Shown: positions 51,625-60,899 of the stretch, piece by piece | Layout of the letters: every line of letters begins with the position of its first letter | Numbering within the stretch: position 1 is the first letter of the stretch | Source: Takakia lepidozioides | Taxonomy: Eukaryota; Streptophyta; Takakiopsida; Takakiales; Takakiaceae | Reading direction: 5' to 3' | Assembly (NCBI GenBank): GCA_030704615.1 | Contig: CM060731.1 | Span: 37,078,001 to 37,142,000, forward strand | DNA length: 64,000 nucleotides | The notes under the pieces: model-generated | What the model saw: the letters and a program-made list of their open reading frames with translations, nothing else | Databases searched by the model: none | What the model was told of the DNA's origin: nothing | Position numbers and translations under genes: made by a program

Positions 51625-52285
51625 TGAGGGGCTGCCCCTGTGGTGGGGGCAGCGGCAGCGATAGGTATGGGGGGGCTGAAGCACCCTTGAGTGCCCAAGG
51701 CACTCAAGGAGGCGGAGGCGCTCACTAGGTGGAGCCCCGCACACCGGGTTGCGGTGGGGGTGGCTCCACAAGGGGTGGTGGTAGCTTAGCGGGACTTAGT
51801 GGGGGTGGCATATGACTCACCATGGGGGCGGAGACCTCATGGTGGGAGTCGTGGGGAGTCTTGGGACTCATCACGGTCCAGAGGGGCCGTGGTGAGTGGG
51901 CCAAGACTCACCGCGACTCATCACCGGGAGTCAAGGGTTTTCGTGGTGGTTCGCCATAAAATGGCATGGCTGGTTGTGAAACCCCCACGGACAGCTACAG
52001 AAGTATATATAAGGGGAGTAGTGACCCCGAGAACGGTGCAAGCCCGTTGGTGACCAAAAACTAGTGAGTAAGCGAGCGAGCCGGAAAGCAACCAAAGAGT
52101 GGGGAGCTGTTCCGGACTGCCATCTACCAAAGGGAATTCTCCTAGGCCCAAATAGGTGGAGGGTTTAGTAGGAAGCGAAGGGGGGACTGTTATGTCCCGG
52201 TGAGCACCCGAAGCTCCAAGTTGGCCCGGGCGGCCACGTTGGGAGTCAGGCGTGCGCATCGGAGCGAGCAACTATGACTTGAAGG
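51625..52285 (+). mobile_element. Nested insertion, LTR/TRIM-like fragment
   Basis: Between the end of protease coding (about 52290) and the spacer before the methyltransferase, the minus-strand frame is lost. The plus strand shows TATATAAGGGG (52004) as a TATA box, then a purine-rich GGAAGCGAAGGGGGGAC tract (52171-52187) immediately before TGTTATGTCCCGG, which looks like a polypurine tract next to an LTR start. Exact borders and target duplication were not found. Confidence 0.45.
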
Positions 52286-52289
52286 GGAG

Positions 52290-52909
52290 CTTACCGAAGT
52301 GAGGTGCGCGACACCACCCTTGCTATGATCCGCCGCTACATTCCCAATAAACCACACTGGGAGCAGTGCACGTCGACCATCCCCTGACTACCATTCCGGC
52401 CTGTAGGATGTCGTTTCCTCCCAAAAGTCCAAAGTAAAGCCCATCGGGTATAACACAGCCCCACCAACAAGCACATCATAAGACATCGTGTCCGTAACAA
52501 TGACTTTAGCTCTCATGACAGAGCCATCTGTAGGATGATTTGGCTACAATCGAATGAAGAGCTCATGGCGTGTAATCCCTCGTGCCTTCTCTAAACTGCC
52601 CAAAGATGTTTGAATTTGGAAAGGACAAGGCTCTAAATCCGCCTCTGTAAGGCCCAAGCTTGCAATTGCTGCTCTCCCCAACATCAATGGTTGTGCTTCC
52701 GAGTCCAACAAGACCCGCAGTGGCCTATACCTCCTCCCGGCTGGGCCACCCAACTGAAACACACCATCCTGATTGTCCATCAGGACTACCCCAGGAGTCA
52801 CCATACTATGCTCAATGGCTGGTCTAGCTGGCAACTCCTGCAACCTTGTAGCTGCCGCTTGCCATGGCGCAGCTGTGGCTGTTTTCACCCTTGAATCCAA
52901 GGCATCCAT
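52290..52909 (-). pseudogene. Retroelement aspartic protease, active site altered
   Basis: The retropepsin-like segment reads RVLLDSEAQPLMLGRAAIAS, with DSE where DSG/DTG is expected, then ITRHELFIRL, KVIVTDTMSYDVLVGGAVLY and PMGFTLDF. TAG stops cross it at 52544 and 52388. The Gly-to-Glu change needs a single G-to-A change on this strand and would likely abolish activity. It is in frame with gag and the methyltransferase. Confidence 0.8.
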
Positions 52910-53499
52910 GCACTACACCTGATCCACTATCCCCTTAGATAGTGCCGCATCACCATTCTCACAGAGTGCAGTTGCTAGTCTAAACACTGCAGCTAGCCGC
53001 ATCCCCGGCATTGCAATTGTCGTGGCAGAAAACAATGGAGCTTGGCAAATTGTCGTAGCCGCCCCCAACAATGTACTGGCTGCACCTTGCTTTGCAGTAC
53101 CACCCACTGGCATTTCCCGAGCCATACCAACTCTCCCCAATGACACTCGTGGCTATACTTCTGACACACTTGGGCGAGCGGGTGCCATCGATGGCTTAGT
53201 TGGCACTATCTCAGCCAATGTGAAAGACTGTGGAAGCCTTGTCTGCCGACTTGCTTCCCTTCTTTGTGGATCAAAATCCACATCCGCTCCTCTTGGCTCA
53301 GGAGCACGCGTTGTTGCTCGAGTGACAGCAGCTGCAGAGTCCACATGCAATGGTCCTGCAAGTGCGGCTCCACACATGAAGCCCATACCAATCTGGTCTT
53401 CCCTAGACATAGGAGGTTGTGCAGGTGGGGCTTGAACCTCAAGCCTTGGAGCTGGCGCAACATGAGTAGTGGCCATGGCAGCAAGACGTTGCTCTTAGT

Positions 53500-54466
53500 A
53501 GGCAAGTCTATCCACCATGCCTTGGTCATGACCTTGACCTTGACCCTGTGCTCCTTGGTTTTGGTTACGTCCTCCACCCCGACCTCTACCTCCTCTACCT
53601 CTCTGGACTACATTGTCTCGTCCTCGGCCACCATTGTTCCCTTGGAACTGGCCTGGCCGTAGCTCAGGATGCAAGTCATAACAATGGGCCTCTTCATGCC
53701 CATACTTGCCACAATGCCCACATTGTAGTTGTGTAGGTTGTGCCTATGCCGGCCCTAAGCCTCTTTCCGGGCAATCTCTCTTAACATGGGGTCCTCCACA
53801 ATCCCAACATGTCACACCCGACTGTTGTTGGCCTGAGAATGAAAGAAGTGACCTCTACGATTGAGATCCTCTCGGCCCTTCCCTGGGCTTCGCCTGAGCC
53901 CCCTTGTTGCCTTGAGCACGTTGGGGTAGTGGTTGTTGTTGGCTAGGAGCCCCACTTCGTTGTGTCTCCTGACCAAACCCCACCATGACCACTCGCTCCT
54001 CCACCATATTGAGCTCTATCCGTTCTGCCAGCAAAAACACATTTGCTAAGGTGGGTTGGTCCACTTGTAAGAGAGTTGCATCCCGCATCCTTCTCCTCAG
54101 CTCCTTGTCCAGGATCCCATACCAGAACTGGACTCCCTGAGCTTCTGTAACCCCTTGGGTTACGTTTATCAAGCGCCTCATGCGAGTGTAAGCCTCCCTC
54201 AAACTCTCGGCAGACTTTCGTTGGAACTCTTGTAAACTCCGCAATTTCTCCGTCCTTATCCCCTGGTAGTTTCTCCTTAACTCCTCGACGAACTCCACAA
54301 CTGGGTTAAAGGCAGGCACGGGTGTTGGTGCTGCAGCAGGAGATTGGGTGGACTTCCCAGCTCCTGTTCCACTTGACGTCCCACTGCTGTTTGCAGAAGT
54401 TGCCGGTGTAGCTACCGGTGTCACCTGCATCCACCGCAAACACTCATATGGTCTGCTAGTCATCAA
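53500..54466 (-). pseudogene. Gag with two zinc knuckles, broken
   Basis: The gag capsid region lies at 54466-53855, with a Ser/Thr/Pro-rich start, then FVEELRRNYQGIRTEKLRSL and SLREAYTRMRRLINVTQGV, typical of retrotransposon gag. Nucleocapsid follows in the same frame beyond a TAG at 53855: CWDCGGPHVKRDC and CGHCGKYGHEEAHC, two Cys-His zinc knuckles, then an Arg/Gly-rich RNA-binding stretch. A TAG at 53744 lies between the knuckles and a TAA at 53495 after them. The Pro/Ala-rich region 53476-52913, crossed by TAGs at 53153 and 52913, links to protease. Confidence 0.88.
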
Positions 54467-54879
54467 CCCAGCCTCACCATAAGAGAAACAATGGTGGTCT
54501 GACTGGTCATCACCCCAACCTCACCACCGACAGCATGCTCTAGGATTGGCCGGTGATCAAATCCGGACCAACCTCCTATGAAAACAAGCGCCCACACAAA
54601 GCTGACATGGCGCACAATCAAGCATGCAGGTGTGGGGGGGATCCAAACACAAGAAAATCAAGACAGTAACTCCCCCACAAAAAAAAAAAACACTCCACAG
54701 TGTCGCTCTTGCAAGGACATCCGAGCCCAAACCCGGACTGACTCTTGCCTCCACCTATGGAAAGGTTTTGGCCTACATAGAGGGTGGAAGACTACGAGGA
54801 AGAGAGACTAAAACAATTCCTAATCCCAGAATGCTCTCATCCCACTAGTCTCCCCCTATCTCTAAATGCTCTTGCTCAT

Positions 54880-55325
54880 GACCAACAAACAGAACTACCT
54901 TCCAGGGTCTCTCAAATAATTCTCCACGAGCCCTCAAGATGTCTCTCAAACAATCAAAGGTCCCGAAAGCTTGCCAAATCTTGGCCCTCAAGGACCCCAA
55001 AAAGTCCTTCAGACAAGTTGCCAAAGACTCTTTAAGCTCGCCAAATATTAGCCTCCAAGGACCCCAAAATAGTCCTCCAAATAGCCCTCCAAAGCCTCCA
55101 AATGTTTGCCAAATATTGGTCTTCAAGGACCCCCAATGGTCCTCCACATAGCCTTCCAAAGGCTCCAAAAACTTGCCGCAACTTGGCCTTCAAGGACCGC
55201 AAAATAGTCCTCCAAATAGTCATCCAAATACCTCTTCAAGAGCTCTTCAAATGTCTTACAAAAGCTCCTCAAAGGACCCCCCAAAGATCCTCCAAAGGCA
55301 ATACTCCTCAAGATACACCCTAGAT
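54880..55325. repeat. Degenerate tandem array in the Gypsy leader
   Basis: Many imperfect units built from CTCAAGGACCCC, AAATAGTCCTCC and AAGCTTGCCAAATATTGG occur in succession. Unit length varies at about 40-65 bp. The region lies between the 5' LTR and gag on the element strand. Confidence 0.7.
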
Positions 55326-55377
55326 GTCATACACTTTCAATGAAAACGTATGGTAGGCAAAGTCTCTCCACTTGTAT

Positions 55378-55560
55378 CCATACACTGTTCAAAAAAGTGT
55401 TTGGTGGGGCAGAGGGAGCCCATACACTGTTCACAAAAACGTATGTTGGGCAGAGGGGGCCCATACGCTGTTCACAAAAGTGTATGTTGGGTTCCATACC
55501 CTGTTCACAAAAGTGTATGGTGGGGCAGAGGGAGCCCATACACAGTTTCTTGAAGAATAT
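55378..55560. repeat. Palindromic ~41-bp tandem repeats in the Gypsy leader
   Basis: About 4.5 copies (starting near 55378, 55420, 55461, 55494, 55537) of CATACACTGTTCACAAAAGTGTATG followed by TTGGGCAGAGGGGGC. The first part is an inverted repeat (CATACAC...GTGTATG), so each copy can form a short hairpin in RNA. A packaging or dimerisation role is possible but unproven. Confidence 0.8.
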
Positions 55561-55599
55561 GGAGACTAGGGTTTGTAGAGTATAGTAAGAAACACCTTC

Positions 55600-56952
55600 T
55601 TCATGGTATCTTCCCCCCTAACATGCATGCAAAATTGCATTATCTTACTTTGCAATGCATTCATCCCAAATTGACAAGTTCCTCTTGATCTCCTTGGAAC
55701 TCATAGCACGCTAATGTGCCCAATGACAAGCGCCAAGCCTTGCTTGAATTTGAATTTTGTATGCCATCTTCCATGTGTTTTCCCTTGCATGGGCTAGTCA
55801 CACACACTTCCACCTCTTGACCTAGGTGTTGTCTTCATTCATCATAATGTGTATCCACACCTCTATTCAAGAGCTCATCTTCTCAAACTTGAAGTCACAA
55901 GCCCTAAAGAGCATGCTCCACATAAGCATCACTTGCTTGATCAACCATCCACCACAAAACTTAAGCAAAAAGGGAATGAATACATGAGCTTCACCTTCCC
56001 CTTCCTTGTCTTGTCACATACTAATGTATGGTTGAAGTTGTTATGCATGCCGTGAGCCACAATCTCATTTCTTCATGAAGACCACCTCTAATGATCTCCC
56101 ATATGTGCTCCAAGCTCTTCAATACTCTAGGCTTGGTTTCACATCATCATGGATAGAATTCTCACCCACATGCTTCCCTTTGGAGTCATCTTGAGCTTCT
56201 TGATGCTCTCCAAGTGGTTGTTTTTTGTTGTCTTCAAGCCCTAGCCTATGTAGCTCCTTGGCTTTTCTTCCACAACATGCACCACCTCATACACAAGGAA
56301 TGAACTTGCTCACTTCACCTTCTAGCTCTCCTCAAGCTTGAATTGGAAGCCACACTTGGAAAGCATGCTCCACACATGCGCCACTTGCTTGGTCAATCAC
56401 TTGCTTCACCAAGAGCAATCCAAGAACTCATAGAACTAGCAAAAGCACTCCCTTCTAGCACCGCCTTTGCTTGCTTGTTTGTCAACCAAATAAAACCCCA
56501 CTTGACTTCATTTCACCATGGATAGAACAACCACTTCTTAGCTTCTCTTGAGCTACTTAATGCTCCTCAAGCTACCCTTGTTGTACTCCTTCTATTCCAA
56601 CCCAAGCATGTGCCGCTCTTTGGCTTCTCTTTCACACCATGAACAACTAGAGCTTGCTCTTGAAACCCTAGTGTCTATCTTCTCCACACACAAGACGTTT
56701 CTCTTGTGATGCAAGAGCTCTTTTCCAAACTCTCCACCTCTATAGAGCAAAGTCTTGTAACTCAAGAACTCTTTCCTTGAGCTCTCCACCTCTTTGATGC
56801 AATGCAAAAACACTCCTCCTTGCAACACATTGCAAGCCTTTGTGAGATACTTGAGCTTTCCTAGCTCTCTCACTCCTTGGTGTACACCAACACAAGTGCT
56901 AAAACTAATCCTTACACTCCGCACTCACAAGCATAAGGTGATCTTCTTGTAG
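55600..56952 (-). other. Gypsy leader, non-coding
   Basis: Between the 5' LTR and the repeat arrays, on the element strand. C/T-rich on the plus strand with no sustained frame or domain. A primer-binding site next to the LTR (56952 downward) does not match a tRNA 3' end that I recognise. Confidence 0.5.
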
Positions 56953-57320
56953 TGATAATGGAAGTGAACACACAATGGAAACACTCCACTCATGAATCCA
57001 CTCAATCATATAAACTAAGTCAAGCCAAGGGCACCTTTGCTAAAAGAATCCACCCTACAAAGCCCTCACCACACTCCCTCTCAATACCTAGAGCTATGGA
57101 GGTGGGAGAGGCTCATGGAGGCTCAACTACAAGAAGATGAGCCCTCCTCAACACTCACAAGGGGAAAACCCATCCCCATGTCCCAAGTAAGGTTTGACAC
57201 CTCACTTGGCATGTGAGACCAAATGAAGTCCCAACACACAAAATACAAATATAAATATCCAAAATGTCCTAGTTAACTAGAAGTAGGTAATTCTAGTTAA
57301 CCATGACTAAAACCATGACA
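56953..57320 (-). repeat. LTR (5' on element strand)
   Basis: 368 bp, nearly identical to 46130-46493; differences include a 4-bp indel near CTCAATA(CCTA)GAGC and scattered substitutions. It begins TGTCATGG on the element strand at 57320. The roughly 87-bp extension seen beyond the other LTR is missing here. Confidence 0.9.
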
Positions 57321-58345
57321 AGTAGGCCAGTGTGGCTGCACGCAGAGAGAACATATATAAAGGTGATACTGTCCGGCTTCAAGCCATTCTTTTGCATTCC
57401 TTCAAATAGTTGCAGGACCTCTCTATGACAACCATGCTGGGCATATCCTGCGATCATTGCATTCCACGACACCACATTTCATTCAGCCACATTGTCAAAT
57501 ACTCCCTTTGCATCCTCAATGCATCCACATTTCGCATACATGTCCACCAGGGCAGTGTCCAGAATGACATTTGGTACAATTCCAGTTTTGATGATGTCAC
57601 CATGCACCATTTGTCATTTTCCAGGGCTGCCAGGCTTCCACACAAACGTGATGTGGTCGGACTTCACCCCTTCCCCATCATTTGCTCATAGGTCTCCAAG
57701 CCCTCCATCTCGCGCCCCTACTGTGCAGATCCTGCAAGCATGGCATTCCATGATACCAAAAATCTCGTTCAACCATACTATTGAACACTCCCTCCGCATC
57801 CTTGATGCACCCACATTTGGCATACATGTCCACGAGGGTATTGTTCAGAATCACATTTGGTACAATTCCAGCTTTGGCGATGCAACCATGCACCTCTTTG
57901 CTCTTTTCTAGGGCTGCCAGGCTTGCACACGAACTGCAAACGCACACAAATGTTATGTGGTCAGGCTTCACCCCTTCCCCGTCATTTGCTCATAGGTCTC
58001 CAAAGCCTTTATCCTGCACCCCTGCTGTGCACAGCCACTCCCTCCGTATCCTCGCTCCCCACATTTGGCATGTCCACGAGGGTATTGTTTAGAATCACAT
58101 CTGGTACTACAATTCCAGTTTTGGTGATGCAACCATGCACATCTTTGCCCTTCTCCAGGGCTGTCACCAGTGATTGGGGTTAGAAAAGTATTCATTCCAC
58201 AGCTTCTCCTCATCTCTGTTACGTGTTTTTGGCTGCTTTCCTATTATGAGGGAAAAGCAGGGTGAAATGTGCTGAAGAAGGTACCTTGATTAGCAGTGCC
58301 TAATTTTATCAATTGTGCTGCTGCTGCTGCGGCTTCCAGTTGACC
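57321..58345 (-). pseudogene. PPR-DYW pseudogene copy 1, N-terminal part
   Basis: Minus-strand PPR motifs are clear ([40 protein letters not shown]) with shifts between them. It matches 61548-62400 of copy 2 and is the severed half of 44752-46043. Near 58240-58175 it joins an OSB-like piece (RDEEKLWNEYFSNPNHW). A copy of the PPR gene's first codons (58300-58345) follows and is cut by a MITE. Confidence 0.8.
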
Positions 58346-58363
58346 ATCTACCCATGCACGCTC

Positions 58364-59033
58364 GGGGAGGTCACTCCCTATCTAGTTTCCAGGCACGTGA
58401 GGCAAACATGCATTTTCTATGGGGGTATTAATTTTATTTTCTGAATTTTTGGCCACCCTATTATTACATAATGTTGTAATATGGCATATTTTCTTGTAAG
58501 CTATATTATTTATATTTTATAGCAGGTAACAAATATTGGGTACCCTATATTAACCTGAAAATAAATAAATAAAAACATTATGGGGTTGCCATCATTCCCC
58601 TCTCAATCTACGCTTCTTTACTGTCACGCCTTGCAAGCTTTTAAACCTGTGGGCCACAATGCTTGTACCACTGAGTGCACCACCATTTCTCTCTGCTTGT
58701 CTAGCACAATGCCGCCACGAATTGCAGCCGACAGGAAAGAGGGAAGCCTAGGGTTGTTGTGCACATGCATCTACGCCCTCTCCGCTGCATGTTCCGAACT
58801 GCTTGTCACTGAACGACACATGTCCCTTTAATTTCTCTCCACCCTATATTAGTTTTAATATTTTTTGGAAATACGTCTTTATTTTGGACCCTATTTTAAT
58901 TTAAATGTGGTGCCGCCAATATATTGGCACCCTATAGTATTTCTAAATGTATTCTAAATTTTATTTTCTCAGAACTTTCGGCACCCTATAATTTTTTGCA
59001 CGTCAAGTGGTAATATTTGGAAGTGACCTCCCC
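58364..59033. mobile_element. MITE of about 670 bp, family unknown
   Basis: Inverted ends GGGGAGGTCACTCCC (58364) and GGAAGTGACCTCCCC (59033). The core is AT-rich and no transposase is seen. CATGCA lies on both sides, and the related uninterrupted sequence at 63940-63975 (CTACGCATGCAGGTTTCTTGTAGC) looks like the empty site. The superfamily cannot be set because the exact target duplication is blurred. Confidence 0.65.
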
Positions 59034-59228
59034 TTGCATGCAGGTTTCTTGTAGCTAATGGTTCACAGAGAATCACAGGTACTCTTGTGCTTGCAATCTG
59101 GCCCCCTTGGATGAATCTGGACCCACACTCTATCCCTGCTCCTTTAGCTATCCATGCCTCTACACAAATCATGCATACATCCTTGTCTTGCTCTAGGAAA
59201 CACAGAACTCAACTCATTACACTAGTTC

Positions 59229-60060
59229 CTATGCTAAATTGCATCTGCTACTCTCTAAATTGCATCTGCTTCTCTCTGTAGTCCAACAGGCATTCACCTT
59301 TTTGTCTCCATTGTCCCACCATTGACTGGGGTCGAAAAAGTGTTCATTCCAAAGCTTCTCCTCTGTTTCCCGCTGCCATATCGGCAGTAATTTGTCAAAG
59401 TCACTCCAAACGATCACAGATCCACCCAACAAGCTAACTCACAGAATTCAATATGCATCTCAAGGCAAAGTCTGATGAGAGGGCAAAACAGGCTGAAATA
59501 GGTTGAAGAAGATGCCCTCATCACATTGTCTTGTGTCATGACCCAGGAGACCATCAACCCAAAATGACCTCTTGTGTGTGTTGCTTGTGTCCGTAGTCAG
59601 ATAATATCGGATTGGTCTGTGACACGGTGCAGCTAAGCAGGCAGAGATTGAAACACGACCTCGTAAGACCAAGCCGACTCTCCCAAGAACCTTGTAAACA
59701 TCAGGAAGAATACCAAATCATGGTACTAACAGGAGCCAAGAGCCCACATTCGCAGGATGGACAAACTTCTTCACATCGTACAGTCTCCAATGCCTCCATC
59801 CCACATCCATGCTTGGCAAACCCTCAGCCATTCTGTTGAACACTGCCATCTTTCATGCTCACACACTTCGCATACATGTCCACCAGAGTAGTGTCCAAAA
59901 TGATGGTTGGCACGATTCCAGCTTTCAATGGCAGCATGGACCTCTCTAGAGCTTGAAATCCAGCCTTCTTGCATGAATCTGAATGTAACTTATTCATTCC
60001 AGAGCTTGTCCTCGTCTCTGTTATCTGTGATAAAGGTTCTACATGTAGGATCTCCGTCTG
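59229..60060 (-). pseudogene. Chimeric fragment: OSB-like PDF motif and PPR pieces
   Basis: Minus strand: near 60040-60000 RDEDKLWNE, then PPR pieces (IVPTIIL-like, 59.8-59.9 kb). After a LINKER ending LFQPVLPSHQT (59.5 kb), another segment reads WQRETEEKLWNEHFFDPSQW then WDNGDKK (59.38-59.31 kb). That resembles the PDF motif of plant organellar single-stranded-DNA-binding OSB proteins. All pieces are in different frames, so none is functional. Confidence 0.55.
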
Positions 60061-60289
60061 ATCGCTGTGTGAAACCTCTTCGCGCTCAAGGACGCGGGGG
60101 CATTGTCAACCAATCCCCACGCACATCTCTCCCGGTTATTTTCTGGTTACTTTTGGGCAGCCCGGGCAGATTCCAAAGAAATTGACGACGATGATGTGGC
60201 TACGATTCCTGCTCTACGCCAAACTAGCTTCCGACCTTCAGTCGTCGCTAGAACTAGGGCTTGGCGTTGCTCCGCACTACTAGCGACGA

Positions 60290-60899
60290 ATTCTGAGAAC
60301 TATGTTCAATTTTAACAAAAAAAGGGGTGGGTCATCCCCTCGGTGTTACAAGCAGAGATCCCTTGTTTTGTTCTTTTTTGGGAAAAAAATGGCGGATCTG
60401 CATTTCAATGTTCAATTTTCACAAGCCGCATCAATCAATAACAACATACCCATATACCCTTACATTCACTATATGAACTTTCAAGCATCCACCATGGGAT
60501 TGGATGTTGGTGGGTTCAGGCTACCTTTTGACATATTCATGCATGTTCGTCAAGGGCTCCATCCAAAGCCACACCACGAGAAACAAACAAACATGTCCAA
60601 ATTTAAGATGCTGAACAAACTTCTGCCCCTCTCATCAAGCTCATTAAAATTCGTATTCATTTCCATCTTCAAGCTTTGGAGAAGCTCCACCACCCAAACC
60701 CAGACTAGGACAGCACTCTAATTTCCATCCACTGTCACCAGAATCAGTAAAAAATCACCCCTTCAGGCAAGTGCAATTGTGGGCTGACTTCCCACCTATG
60801 TCGGGTAGACCCCACTATCAGGAAATGGTGGATGGTCTGAGTAGCTACACAGATCAATGAATGAAGCAAGACACTAGCATCTTTCCAAGAAACATCCTT
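60290..60899 (-). repeat. Downstream flank of PPR copy 2 (duplicate of 44752-45400)
   Basis: Shares ATGTTCAATTTTCACAAG, ACATTCACTATATGAACTTTC, AAAGCCACACCACGAGAAAC and more with 44752-45400 in the same orientation. No supported coding sequence; it was copied with the PPR gene. Confidence 0.8.

Larger units (their letters stand above)
46044..57320 (-). mobile_element. Ty3/Gypsy element with DNA methyltransferase and PHD finger
   Basis: About 11.3 kb, minus strand. LTR copies lie at 56953-57320 and 46130-46493. Order: leader, gag with two zinc knuckles, protease, C5-cytosine methyltransferase, reverse transcriptase, RNase H, integrase, PHD finger. Gag through the first half of RT stay in one reading frame, so it was probably a single polyprotein. 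RT-RNase H-integrase order places it in Ty3/Gypsy. The insertion splits a PPR pseudogene: AGTA flanks both sides, and the uninterrupted sequence (TTCAGTAGGACAGTG) exists at about 61548-61562. In-frame stops, at least three frameshifts and a nested insertion make this copy defective. No chromodomain was seen. Confidence 0.93.

Noticed and set aside
52544-53857. Programmed stop-codon readthrough between gag and pol
   Set aside because: There are many TAG/TAA/TGA stops spread through gag, protease and methyltransferase, not one at a boundary, so decay is simpler.
54880-55560. CRISPR-like array
   Set aside because: Units are imperfect and directly adjacent without unique spacers, in a plant retroelement leader.
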